A DNA stretch of 10,663 bases from an uncultured Bacteroidales bacterium. GTDB taxonomy: Bacteria > Bacteroidota > Bacteroidia > Bacteroidales > Bacteroidaceae. The translations under genes were made by a program, and so were the position numbers. How positions within the stretch are numbered: the first letter of the stretch is position 1; each line of letters begins with the position of its first letter. Positions 1 to 6,814 of this stretch are shown piece by piece. The notes beneath the pieces are model-generated. The model was not told the DNA's origin and ran no database searches. It saw only the letters and a list, made by a program, of their open reading frames with translations. The stretch lies in the NCBI GenBank assembly GCA_947367415.1, contig CANBEE010000079.1, positions 1 to 10,663 of the forward strand, read 5' to 3'.

Positions 1-280
1 CTGTTGCTAAATTTGTGGGGACAAAATTAGTGCAAGGCGAGAGAAAAACCAAAACAAGTTTTGAGTTTTTCCAAGTCACAGCCTAATTTCAAGCATCAAA
101 TCCGATTCAAATCAGTGCAAATCCCGTGACAGCTGATTTTCATCCACGAGTGATTGCAAATTCTCCGTGACGAGTTTCTGTATACGACCAAGGGGAATCT
201 TCTGGTTGTCCTTGACATCTGTCTTACATCAGCACCACCGACTCCACGAAGATGACTGCGATGCGGCTGCGTATGGCCAC
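1..280. other. Mostly non-coding left flank
   Basis: No complete gene is supported here. It holds the outward promoter listed separately. On the minus strand a 38-codon frame without a start codon (112-228) reads like real protein (key stretch KIPLGRIQKLVTENLQSLV) and may be the remnant of a lost gene. A loose direct repeat (TGCAAAT followed by CCGTGAC) occurs near 116-130 and 155-171. No convincing terminator for the antiporter gene was found. Confidence 0.5.
22..53 (-). promoter_or_regulatory. Promoter reading out of the left edge
   Basis: On the minus strand TTTG (53-50) is followed after exactly 20 bp by TAATTTTG (29-22). This matches the Bacteroidetes primary-sigma consensus TTTG-N19-21-TAnnTTTG. 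Transcription would start near position 15 and serve a gene outside the window. The same 20-bp arrangement is seen before the GH105 gene, which supports the call. Confidence 0.65.
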
Positions 281-1270
281 TTACCCCATCACCAGCCATG
301 CCATGTAGGCGGCATACAGGAGCAGGAGAATGGAGGCATCGGCGCGGTCGAGCTGATGCTTCTTGAAGGTCACGGCAGCCACCATGAGCATGATGGCCGA
401 GAGCACCATGACACCCCAATCCACGAAGGTGATGTTGCCCATCGAGAGAGGCTGCACCAGGGAGCTCACACCGAGGATGAGCAGGAGGTTGAAGATGTTG
501 GACCCCACGATATTGCCCAATGCCATCTGTCCCTTGTTCTTGGTGACGGCAATGATTGACGACACCAACTCGGGCAGCGAGGTGCCGCCAGCCACGATGG
601 TGAGTCCGATGATAGCCTCTGAGACGCCCCACTCACGGGCGATAGCCGAAGCCGCGTCAACGAACATGTCGCCACCGAAGATGAGGCCGCCCAGTCCGAA
701 GATGATGGCCAGCACACAAATGGTCATGGAGCTGTAGCGGCCAGTCTCTACCGGCGCCACGAGGTCGCTATCAGGATAGCGCACGCCCTGCCGCCTGGCC
801 TCCTGCTGCTTACGCTCGCTCTTCATGGTACTCCACAGATAGAGGGCGAAGCATACGAGCAGGATGACACCCTCGATGCGCCCCAATCCATACTCGCCGC
901 GGAAGCGCATGCCTAGCGCACAGAGTATGAGGGCAAAGATAGATACACCGACGTTGAGCGGTATGTCGCGCTTGATGTTCTCGCGTGTGTACTTGATGGG
1001 CATCATCAAGGCTGTGATACCGAGGATGAAGAACACGTTGAAGATGTTCGACCCCACCACGTTGCCAATGGCAATCTCGGGATGTCCTCCGATGCCCGAC
1101 ACGACACTGACCACCAGCTCGAGCGTGCTGGTGCCCATGCCAACGATGGTGGCTCCGATGATATACTCCGAAATATGATAGCGACGGGCTATAGCTGCCG
1201 ACCCGTCGACCAGCCAGTTGGCTCCTACGACGAGGAGCACAAGGCTGATGACCAACATTAGATAGCTCAT
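281..1270 (-). CDS. Calcium/sodium antiporter, CaCA family (YrbG-like)
   Basis: Inner-membrane cation/Ca2+ exchanger of the CaCA superfamily. The 329-residue protein has the family's usual length and its two inverted alpha repeats. Repeat 1 has GTSTLE at residues 46-51 and GNVVGSNIFN at 69-78. Repeat 2 has GTSLPE at 229-234 and GNIVGSNIFN at 252-261. Long hydrophobic helices fill both halves, with a basic cytoplasmic loop at about 148-165 (KSERKQQEARRQ) between them. The odd point is Leu50 where the family normally has proline before the ion-binding glutamate (Glu51); the second repeat keeps Pro233-Glu234. It ends a leftward series of three genes and starts 56 bp after its upstream neighbour's stop, so co-transcription with that gene is plausible. 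Family assignment is secure; the transported ion is inferred from the family. Confidence 0.93.
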   Translation of the reverse strand: MSYLMLVISLVLLVVGANWLVDGSAAIARRYHISEYIIGATIVGMGTSTLELVVSVVSGIGGHPEIAIGNVVGSNIFNVFFILGITALMMPIKYTRENIKRDIPLNVGVSIFALILCALGMRFRGEYGLGRIEGVILLVCFALYLWSTMKSERKQQEARRQGVRYPDSDLVAPVETGRYSSMTICVLAIIFGLGGLIFGGDMFVDAASAIAREWGVSEAIIGLTIVAGGTSLPELVSSIIAVTKNKGQMALGNIVGSNIFNLLLILGVSSLVQPLSMGNITFVDWGVMVLSAIMLMVAAVTFKKHQLDRADASILLLLYAAYMAWLVMG

Positions 1271-1326
1271 AGATACAAATTTTTCTTAATCATCATACAT
1301 GGTTTTTACTTAGAATACATGTTGGC

Positions 1327-1830
1327 TTATAGCACTATCCACTCCGTTACGGGTCTGTAGCCTTCGGGGTAGTACTTATGCATGCGCACGGCCGTGAAGA
1401 CCTTGTCTTTCGACTCCAGCCTCTCTACCTGTATACCGCCCGAGCCATCGGTCTTCAGTGCGTTGAGGCGCGATTTGTTGCCCTCCTTGAGGCACTGGCG
1501 GATGTCGTCCTCCAAAGCGACGTTGTAGTACTCATTAGAGAGCACCACGGGGCTACCCGTGGGGGTGTAGGTGAGCTTGCGACTACCGCCAAAGAGCTTG
1601 GCAATGGCCAGTACGGCGCACACGAGAACAAGTGTTATCTGTATGATACCCAGCGTGGTGTCCTTCTCGGGCTGCTGGTAGTAGATGGCAAAGAGCACTA
1701 TGGCAATGAGTGCCCATAGCAGCGATTGCGGATTGATGATTGATTTGGTTTCGCTTACCGACTCGGGGTATGCGGTCGTGTTGAGGCTCTGAGCCTCTGT
1801 ATTATGTGAGATTTCCATTTTTAGTTTCAT
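1327..1830 (-). CDS. Small two-helix membrane protein, unknown function
   Basis: About 167 residues. I do not recognise a named family. The polar N-terminus (about 45 residues, Thr/Ser/Asn rich) is followed by two close hydrophobic segments (LLWALIAIVLFAIYY and IIQITLVLVCAVLAIAKLF), then a cytosolic or periplasmic tail of about 85 residues with charged, evenly mixed composition. The frame is open up to 1884, but the upstream ATG would add an unlikely Cys/His-rich stretch. The ATG at 1830 follows an A-rich AATAAA, typical for Bacteroidetes starts; the ATG at 1818 (MEISHNT) is the alternative. It sits between a putative secreted protein gene and the antiporter gene on the same strand. Function is unknown; the tail could be a small soluble domain anchored by a helical hairpin. 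Confidence 0.75.
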   Translation of the reverse strand: MKLKMEISHNTEAQSLNTTAYPESVSETKSIINPQSLLWALIAIVLFAIYYQQPEKDTTLGIIQITLVLVCAVLAIAKLFGGSRKLTYTPTGSPVVLSNEYYNVALEDDIRQCLKEGNKSRLNALKTDGSGGIQVERLESKDKVFTAVRMHKYYPEGYRPVTEWIVL

Positions 1831-1857
1831 TTTATTGGTGATGATACAATGATGATA

Positions 1858-1877
1858 TATACACCTACACGTGTATA
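1858..1877. repeat. Small hairpin in leader of membrane-protein gene
   Basis: TATACAC (1858-1864) and GTGTATA (1871-1877) form a perfect 7-bp stem with a 6-base loop, about 30 bp upstream of the start at 1830. It may be a leader structure. No function is shown by the sequence. Confidence 0.3.
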
Positions 1878-1882
1878 GGCCC

Positions 1883-1922
1883 ATACTTTGCTACCGCACA
1901 TAGAGCGTCACGAGCAAAGTAT
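1883..1922. repeat. 10-bp perfect inverted repeat, possible operator or paired promoter elements
   Basis: ATACTTTGCT (1883-1892) and AGCAAAGTAT (1913-1922) are perfect inverted copies 20 bp apart. The arms each resemble a Bacteroidetes -7 box (TAnnTTTG) with one base off in spacing, one on each strand. No T-run follows on either strand, so it is not a simple terminator. It lies between the 1951-2361 gene and the 1327-1830 gene and could bind a dimeric regulator. Confidence 0.4.
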
Positions 1923-1950
1923 AAGGGTGAAAACAAAAAAAGGAAATCAG

Positions 1951-2361
1951 CTAACACCGCATCTGGCAGCGGAAATAGATGTAGTATCCGGTCTGGAACC
2001 GTCTGGCCAATATGGCATGACACAGCACCTCGCCTCTGCTACGCATACCGAGACACTCACTAGCAAGGCACATGCTGTACGAACGCACCATGCGCTGCAG
2101 CAGCTGGCCCATGATGAGCGTGCGACCCGTTGCCCCATGCAGACTCGTCGATGAAGCGGGGAGCCCCCACTGACCCATCTCGTGCATGGCATCGAGCATC
2201 GCATTGTCCTTCACATCGAGCGAGGCGCTCGGGGCGTCGTAAGCCCCGTGCATAGCGGTTGCAGCCTCTGCCGCCCGTGCCCCCACACAACATAGCACCG
2301 CACACAGCAATGCTGCTGCCATGCGTCGCATCCATCGGGTGTGTAATGCGTCGGTATTCAT
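1951..2361 (-). CDS. Putative small secreted protein, unknown function
   Basis: 136 residues if started at 2361. An N-terminal signal peptide is visible: basic MRR, a hydrophobic stretch AALLCAVLCCVG, then ARA-AEA as a likely signal peptidase I site at about residue 30. The mature part is about 105 residues, rich in Met, Ala and Arg, with four Cys (SMCLASEC and two near the end), and ends FRCQMRC. I recognise no family. Start choice: the ATG at 2361 lies just 8 bp after a TACCTTTG box, which gives a very short leader; the ATG at 2331 (MRRMAAALL) gives a cleaner signal peptide and is a fair alternative. The opposite strand is also open over part of this stretch in GC-rich sequence, so a chance frame is not excluded, but the signal peptide and promoter box together favour a real gene. 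Confidence 0.55.
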   Translation of the reverse strand: MNTDALHTRWMRRMAAALLCAVLCCVGARAAEAATAMHGAYDAPSASLDVKDNAMLDAMHEMGQWGLPASSTSLHGATGRTLIMGQLLQRMVRSYSMCLASECLGMRSRGEVLCHAILARRFQTGYYIYFRCQMRC

Positions 2362-2369
2362 AGTGCATG

Positions 2370-2377
2370 CAAAGGTA
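2370..2377 (-). promoter_or_regulatory. Possible -7 box for the 1951-2361 gene
   Basis: On the minus strand TACCTTTG matches TAnnTTTG and lies 8 bp before the ATG at 2361, or 38 bp before the ATG at 2331. No TTTG is seen at the -33 position, so this is a half match. The second distance is the more usual leader length and argues for the later start. Confidence 0.4.
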
Positions 2378-2469
2378 GTGTTTTATTTCTATATTAACGA
2401 GTCATTACATGCAAAAGTTTATGATTCCCGGCATACAATTTTCTCGCCCAGTACTCCGTTATACATTAT

Positions 2470-3093
2470 ATGGGTGTATCAGCCAAGGATATCGTAGCAA
2501 AGTTGGAGACGCTCCCCGTGAAGCTGGAGGAGGGTGCTTCGTTCAAGGTGGGGTTCTTCCTGTGCCGTACAGGCACGGCCTCGCTCATCGCCGACGGCAC
2601 GCTATATCACCTGCAGCGGGGCTCGCTACTGATGCTCTACCCCAACGAGCAGATTCATGTACTGCACTACTCCGATGACCTGGAGGGGCGTATGGAGGTG
2701 GACTACATAGAGAACTACTACCCCACGCTGGAGAGCATCGATGTGCGCAGCCGTATCGTGATACGCAAGCTACGGTGCATCGTCATATCCGAGGAGCGCA
2801 CCGTGGTATACTACGCCCAGCACCTGCACATCTCGCCCTACTACCTCTCGGGAATCATCAAGAAGGAGACGGGAAAGACGGCACTGGAGTGGCTCACACT
2901 GTTTACCATCAACCTGAGCAAGCACTACCTTGCCGACACCGAGATGAGCATCAAGGAGATTGCCGACACGCTGCACTTCCCCGACCAGTCGACCTTCGGG
3001 CGCTACTTCAAGCACCACATGGGCTGCTCGCCGGGGGAGTATAGACAAAGCACGAAATTGCAGGCAAAACACGACGTAGAAAAGGCCACATAA
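2470..3093 (+). CDS. AraC-family transcriptional regulator, short form
   Basis: DNA-binding regulator. Residues 1-100 look like the cupin-type sensor half of Bacteroidetes AraC proteins (FFLCRTGTASLIADGTLYHLQRGSLLMLYP). Residues about 105-195 form the two-helix-turn-helix domain: first HTH around 114-135 (YYAQHLHISPYYLSGIIKK), second around 160-184 (IKEIADTLHFPDQSTFGRYF) and the closing GCSPGEYR. At 207 residues it is much shorter than the usual 280-300; the stretch between RIVIRKL (to 101) and RCIVISEERTVVYY seems to be missing about 80 residues. The start is the first ATG after an in-frame stop at 2422-2424, so no N-terminal extension exists. It lies 75-85 bp upstream of the GH105 gene and is a reasonable candidate to control it, although the GH105 gene has its own promoter. 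Confidence 0.88.
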   Translation: MGVSAKDIVAKLETLPVKLEEGASFKVGFFLCRTGTASLIADGTLYHLQRGSLLMLYPNEQIHVLHYSDDLEGRMEVDYIENYYPTLESIDVRSRIVIRKLRCIVISEERTVVYYAQHLHISPYYLSGIIKKETGKTALEWLTLFTINLSKHYLADTEMSIKEIADTLHFPDQSTFGRYFKHHMGCSPGEYRQSTKLQAKHDVEKAT

Positions 3094-3112
3094 CAAGAAA
3101 TAGATGAATATA

Positions 3113-3144
3113 TTTGGTTTTTCATGGGGTTTGTATTATCTTTG
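3113..3144 (+). promoter_or_regulatory. Promoter of the GH105 gene
   Basis: TTTG (3113-3116), exactly 20 bp, then TATCTTTG (3137-3144) fits the Bacteroidetes promoter consensus fully. Transcription would begin about 7 bp after the box, giving a leader of about 20-30 bases before the GH105 start. The GH105 gene can therefore be transcribed separately from the regulator. Confidence 0.75.
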
Positions 3145-3177
3145 CCTGACACTGACACAAAATATTAAATGTATAAC

Positions 3178-4296
3178 ATGAAAAAAACAGCTATTCTCCT
3201 AGCGTTAACAGCGCTAATGATGAGTTGTGCATCAACAACTCCCAAGAAGAACGAGGTGCTAAGCATCATTGACAAAGTAAATACCTATTGGCAAACCAAC
3301 AACAAGCCTGAGACACGTCCTTTCTGGGACAATGCAGCCTATCACACTGGCAATATGGAGGTATATTTCCTCACAGGCAACGAGGAGCAGCTCAACTACA
3401 CCAAGCGTTGGGCAGAGCACAATCGCTATTGGGGTGCCACTAATACTAATAAGGAGGAATGGCGTTACTCATACGGCGAGCGCCCCGAGTATGTACTCTT
3501 CGGCGACTGGCAGATTTGTTTCCAAACCTATGCCGACCTCTACAACCTGGAACCTGACACAATGAAGATTGCCAGAGCACGCGAGGTGATGGAATATCAG
3601 ATGAGCACTCCCCAGAACGACTACTGGTGGTGGTCAGACGGTCTCTACATGGTAATGCCTGTAATGACCAAGATGTACAACATCACCGGCAATCAGCTCT
3701 ATCTGGACAAGTTGTATGAATACTTCAAGTATGCACAGAGCATCATGTACGATGAGGAAGAACACCTCTTCTATCGCGATGCCAAGTATGTATACCCCAA
3801 GCACACCAGCAATAATGGCGGTAAGGATTTCTGGGCACGTGGTGATGGCTGGGTACTCGCAGGTCTTGCAAAAGTGTTGAAGGACCTCCCCGAAGACAAT
3901 GCACACCGCGATGAATTCATCGACATCTACACAAAGATGGCCGAGGCTGTAAAAAACTGCCAGCAACCCGAAGGTTACTGGACACGAAGCATGTTTGACA
4001 AGGAGCATGCACCTGGTCCCGAAACCAGCGGTACAGCATTCTTTACCTATGGTATCCTCTGGGGTATCAACAACGGTTTCCTCGATGAAAATGTTTATTG
4101 GCCTACTGTAGAGAGCGCATGGACATACCTTACCACTGTAGCACTTCAGCCTGATGGCCGTGTAGGCTATGTGCAGCCCATTGGCGAGCGTGCCATCCCC
4201 GGCCAGATTGTTGACGCCAACTCAACAGCTAACTTCGGCGTCGGTGCTTTCCTCCTTGCCGCTTGCGAGATGGTTCGCTACATCGACAACCATTAA
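3178..4296 (+). CDS. GH105 unsaturated uronyl hydrolase, lipoprotein
   Basis: Glycoside hydrolase of the GH88/GH105 (alpha/alpha)6-barrel type, closest to GH105 (YteR-like unsaturated rhamnogalacturonyl hydrolases). Such enzymes remove the 4,5-unsaturated uronic acid that polysaccharide lyases leave at the non-reducing end. Signs seen: WWWSDGLYM with the likely catalytic Asp154, FWARGDGW at 218-225, ETSGTAFFTYGI, and about 373 residues in all, normal for the family. The N-terminus is a lipoprotein signal peptide (MKKTAILLALTALMMSC, lipidated Cys17), so the enzyme is probably membrane-anchored in the periplasm or outer membrane. I chose the ATG at 3178 because it gives the classic MKK start; the ATG at 3169 adds only MYN. 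No lyase is visible nearby, so the true substrate is open: it could be a rhamnogalacturonan, ulvan-type or other uronic-acid glycan. Confidence 0.9.
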   Translation: MKKTAILLALTALMMSCASTTPKKNEVLSIIDKVNTYWQTNNKPETRPFWDNAAYHTGNMEVYFLTGNEEQLNYTKRWAEHNRYWGATNTNKEEWRYSYGERPEYVLFGDWQICFQTYADLYNLEPDTMKIARAREVMEYQMSTPQNDYWWWSDGLYMVMPVMTKMYNITGNQLYLDKLYEYFKYAQSIMYDEEEHLFYRDAKYVYPKHTSNNGGKDFWARGDGWVLAGLAKVLKDLPEDNAHRDEFIDIYTKMAEAVKNCQQPEGYWTRSMFDKEHAPGPETSGTAFFTYGILWGINNGFLDENVYWPTVESAWTYLTTVALQPDGRVGYVQPIGERAIPGQIVDANSTANFGVGAFLLAACEMVRYIDNH

Positions 4297-4343
4297 TCCT
4301 TAATGACGGCTTGAGATAGCCGCACATCAAGTCAAGACATCAT

Positions 4344-4384
4344 TGCACGGGGTTATGCTTACAGCTTATCCCGTGCATTTTCTT
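4344..4384 (+). terminator. Possible terminator or attenuator between GH105 and GH16
   Basis: TGCACGGG (4344-4351) and CCCGTGCA (4370-4377) form an 8-bp perfect stem with an 18-base loop, followed by TTTTCTTT. The long loop weakens the call. It may partly reduce transcription into the GH16 gene, for which no separate promoter was found in the 108-bp gap. Confidence 0.5.
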
Positions 4385-4404
4385 TCACTACAAACATATC
4401 ACTC

Positions 4405-5277
4405 ATGAAAAGACTTTTACTGCTGTCCAGCCTCTGCGCTACCCTCTTCACCGTCAATGCACAAGAGCGCACTCTCGTATGGAGCGACGAGTTCAACACT
4501 GCCGGCCCACTCAACGAAGCCGACTGGAACTACGAGAAGGGATTCGTCCGCAACCATGAGCTACAATGGTACCAACCCGACAATGCCATCTGCCGCGATG
4601 GATGCCTCATCATCACTGCACGCCACGAGCAGGTGAAGAACCCCAATTATGTAAAGTTTGACGAGACAAATCAAGATGGGCGGCCTCGCCGTCGCCGTCC
4701 CGATTGGCGTCAGCAACGCGAATATGCCGAATACACTTCAGCATCCGTAAATACACGCGGTAAGCACGAATTTCTATTCGGCACATTGGAAGTTCGTGCC
4801 CGCATCCCAGTACTTGAGGGAGCATGGCCCGCAATTTGGACACTCGGCACGCAATGGCATTGGCCCTCCTGCGGAGAGATTGACGTGATGGAGTACTACC
4901 GCATCAAGGACGTACCCCACATCCTGGCCAATGCCGCATGGGGCAACGACAACAATCAAGCCGTATGGAACTCCAAGGCAATCCCCTTCACCCATTTCAC
5001 AGACAAAGACCCCGACTGGGCACAAAAGTTCCACGTATGGCGCATGGAGTGGCAGCCTGAATATATGCGCATCTATCTCGATGATGAACTGCTCAACGAC
5101 ATAGACCTCACGAAAACCATCAACGGCACCTATGGAGAAGGCAAGAACCCCTTCCACACTCCGCAATACTTCCTGCTCAACCTTGCCATCGGCGGACAGC
5201 ATGGAGGAGAGCCCGCTCCTGAGAAATATCCGTTACGCTACGAAATCGCCTATATCCGCTTCTACCAAGAGAAATAA
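4405..5277 (+). CDS. Secreted GH16 family glycoside hydrolase
   Basis: Retaining endo-acting beta-glycanase of family GH16 (laminarinase/lichenase-like jelly roll). The catalytic signature EIDVME spans residues 158-163: nucleophile Glu158, helper Asp160, acid/base Glu163, in the extended (beta-bulge) form. It is preceded by GAWPAIWTLG, and ends with YFLLNLAIGGQHGG and a final strand YEIAYIRFYQ, which are family features. A signal peptide (MKRLLLLSSLCATLFTVNA, cleaved before Gln20) indicates export to the periplasm or beyond. The 290 residues form a single domain with no carbohydrate-binding module. An Arg-rich insertion (RPRRRRPDWRQQR) lies near residues 92-110. It follows the GH105 gene by 108 bp. 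Substrate could be a beta-1,3- or mixed-linkage glucan, or a galactan; the sequence does not decide. Confidence 0.93.
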   Translation: MKRLLLLSSLCATLFTVNAQERTLVWSDEFNTAGPLNEADWNYEKGFVRNHELQWYQPDNAICRDGCLIITARHEQVKNPNYVKFDETNQDGRPRRRRPDWRQQREYAEYTSASVNTRGKHEFLFGTLEVRARIPVLEGAWPAIWTLGTQWHWPSCGEIDVMEYYRIKDVPHILANAAWGNDNNQAVWNSKAIPFTHFTDKDPDWAQKFHVWRMEWQPEYMRIYLDDELLNDIDLTKTINGTYGEGKNPFHTPQYFLLNLAIGGQHGGEPAPEKYPLRYEIAYIRFYQEK

Positions 5278-5302
5278 TTGCCGACATAGATTTCATTGAC
5301 AC

Positions 5303-5340
5303 AAGAATAATGGCTGGCCCCAGCCATTATTCTTTGTTTT
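5303..5340 (+). terminator. Strong rho-independent terminator after GH16
   Basis: The left arm 5303-5317 (AAGAATAATGGCTGG) is perfectly complementary to the right arm 5320-5334, a 15-bp stem with a 2-4 base loop, followed by TTTGTTTT-like sequence. It closes the AraC-GH105-GH16 block 25 bp after the GH16 stop codon and isolates it from the next gene. Confidence 0.9.
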
Positions 5341-5380
5341 ATTCAAAGGGAACGCTCACAGGCCGCCACCATAAAAGTGA

Positions 5381-5414
5381 CACAAAAATAGCTATTCTCA
5401 CAAAAGTTAGCTAT
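5381..5414 (+). repeat. Tandem direct repeat overlapping a promoter
   Basis: CACAAAAATAGCTAT (5381-5395) and CACAAAAGTTAGCTAT (5399-5414) repeat with an 18-19 bp period. The second copy overlaps the -7 box at 5412-5419 and the first sits where the -33 element should be. This is the layout expected for a regulator binding site, but it may be chance in AT-rich DNA. Confidence 0.4.
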
Positions 5415-5419
5415 ATTTG
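5412..5419 (+). promoter_or_regulatory. Promoter -7 box of the lipoprotein gene
   Basis: TATATTTG fits TAnnTTTG and is followed by GC, as is common. It lies 53 bp before the ATG at 5473. No TTTG is present at -33, so the promoter may need an activator; the tandem repeat upstream is a candidate site. Confidence 0.55.
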
Positions 5420-5472
5420 CAGCGTAATAATAGAAGGGAAACCTTAACATACTCAACAACACTAAAAAGAAT

Positions 5473-6780
5473 ATGAAAAAGCTTTTTTATTTTATCGGCC
5501 TATTAGGTTTATTGGTAAGTTGTCAAGAAGAAGAGCCACAAGAAGTACTTGTAGTGACAATTGCAGATTTGGCTGGAACATGGATATATGAGAATGCTGA
5601 ACAAGGGACTGTAGAAGTGATGAAGTTCACAGAAGATGGCGACTTCTACTATACCAACAACCTTAATGCAGCCGACTTCACCGACAAGACTCCAGGTGTA
5701 TTTTCCATGGTAAATGCCAATGCTTCAGTGCTAGCATCGTATGAGGGGCACAAGAAAACACTCTACATAACTGACATGAAAGCCAACACATTCGTAGCTA
5801 GAGACAAAAACAGTGGAGAGTCCACCACTTACTCGCGCCTCATCAGTATCGTAGAGACCAGTTATAACATCAACATCACTCCCTCTTATGAGAATCTGAT
5901 CAAAGGAAAGATTAAATCATACCGTTCGCACAACGACAAAACTGCAATCGTAGACAAATGGGGTACCATCACCGGCAAGGCAGAAGGAACTACACTGATA
6001 GATATTGTCACAAGTGAAGGTACTGCTGTAGTACTAGTCAAAGTCGGCGGGCTAATCTATGACTACACACAAGCTATCGGTCTCACGCAAGAGGAAGTAT
6101 GCGCCACATACGGCACAGCCCTATCAGCCACACCCGAGATCGTACATTACATGACAGATGAGAAGATGACAACCTTCAAAATCAACAAACGCACTAAAGT
6201 GACAGACGCCATCTATATCATATACAGCAAGAAAGAGTTCTCCAACTCGGCACTCATTGACTACCTCAACAACAAGTATTATATATACAAGGCTGAGACC
6301 AATGGGCATATGTATGCCTACACCAACAAATCCAGCTTCGAAAGTTCGCAGGTAAAGATTACATTCGACGGTTCCACCAACCTCACCTATCTAGGTCTCA
6401 ACCATGACCTCTTCGAGGACTTCAGCATTGCACTGGACCAAACACGGGAACAGGTAGTATATATGTATGGAGAGGAGCTGACTCCCATGATAGAGCAACC
6501 TTCGTACATAGAATACGCCATTGGAGATGAGATTCAAGGATATGCAGGACCCGATGTAATGGACGAGGTGAGCTTCTTCTTTGACAACGGCAAGACTTTC
6601 CTTGTAGAACTGAGTCTAAGTTCACACCTCAAGCAGGAGTCAGTAATAGAATTCCTTAAGAGCAAGTATACTTATTCAAACGGCAATGGGAATCACCAAT
6701 ACTTCTATGACAGAAACAAGAAGTTGAAAGTAGATTACAATGCCGAGGATCACAAAATACGCTACAATAGGGACGAATAA
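5473..6780 (+). CDS. Multidomain lipoprotein with BIG2-like domain, unknown function
   Basis: 435-residue surface or periplasmic lipoprotein: signal peptide with lipobox LLVSC, lipidated Cys17, then an acidic EEE stretch. Domains in order: residues about 28-120 resemble lipocalin-like domains (DLAGTWIYE...VMKFTEDGDFYYT); about 130-192 resemble a BIG2 Ig-like domain (INITPSY...DKWGTITGKAEGTTLIDI); residues about 196-310 and 311-432 are two diverged copies of one unit. Each copy begins with a QTREQV/LTQEEV-like helix plus YG, then a strand-rich part, then IDYLNNKY / IEFLKSKY and a final Y-rich hairpin. I know no function. The gene is more AT-rich than its neighbours and has its own promoter after a strong terminator. 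Binding of a glycan or another surface ligand is possible but is only inference. Confidence 0.9.
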   Translation: MKKLFYFIGLLGLLVSCQEEEPQEVLVVTIADLAGTWIYENAEQGTVEVMKFTEDGDFYYTNNLNAADFTDKTPGVFSMVNANASVLASYEGHKKTLYITDMKANTFVARDKNSGESTTYSRLISIVETSYNINITPSYENLIKGKIKSYRSHNDKTAIVDKWGTITGKAEGTTLIDIVTSEGTAVVLVKVGGLIYDYTQAIGLTQEEVCATYGTALSATPEIVHYMTDEKMTTFKINKRTKVTDAIYIIYSKKEFSNSALIDYLNNKYYIYKAETNGHMYAYTNKSSFESSQVKITFDGSTNLTYLGLNHDLFEDFSIALDQTREQVVYMYGEELTPMIEQPSYIEYAIGDEIQGYAGPDVMDEVSFFFDNGKTFLVELSLSSHLKQESVIEFLKSKYTYSNGNGNHQYFYDRNKKLKVDYNAEDHKIRYNRDE

Positions 6781-6814
6781 GGATCTGTCTCTTAAAAATA
6801 AATATAGTTGTATC

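Noticed and set aside
3..89. Short plus-strand frame open from the left edge, ending in a stop at 87-89
   Set aside because: Only 28 codons, overlaps a well-matched minus-strand promoter, and shows no recognisable motif.
1883..1922. Rho-independent terminator at the 10-bp inverted repeat
   Set aside because: The loop is 20 bases and no T-run follows the stem on either strand.
1888..2154. Plus-strand 88-codon frame opposite the small secreted protein gene
   Set aside because: No start context, no family features, and the opposite strand has a signal peptide and promoter box; GC-rich DNA favours such shadows.
3634..4008. Minus-strand 124-codon frame inside the GH105 gene
   Set aside because: Antisense to a clear enzyme gene; composition is only a reflection of its codons.
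6740..6814. Upstream start for the glycosyltransferase at 6740
   Set aside because: It would overlap the end of the lipoprotein gene in another frame, and the ATG at 6815 begins directly with the expected IDCYIPYIN strand.
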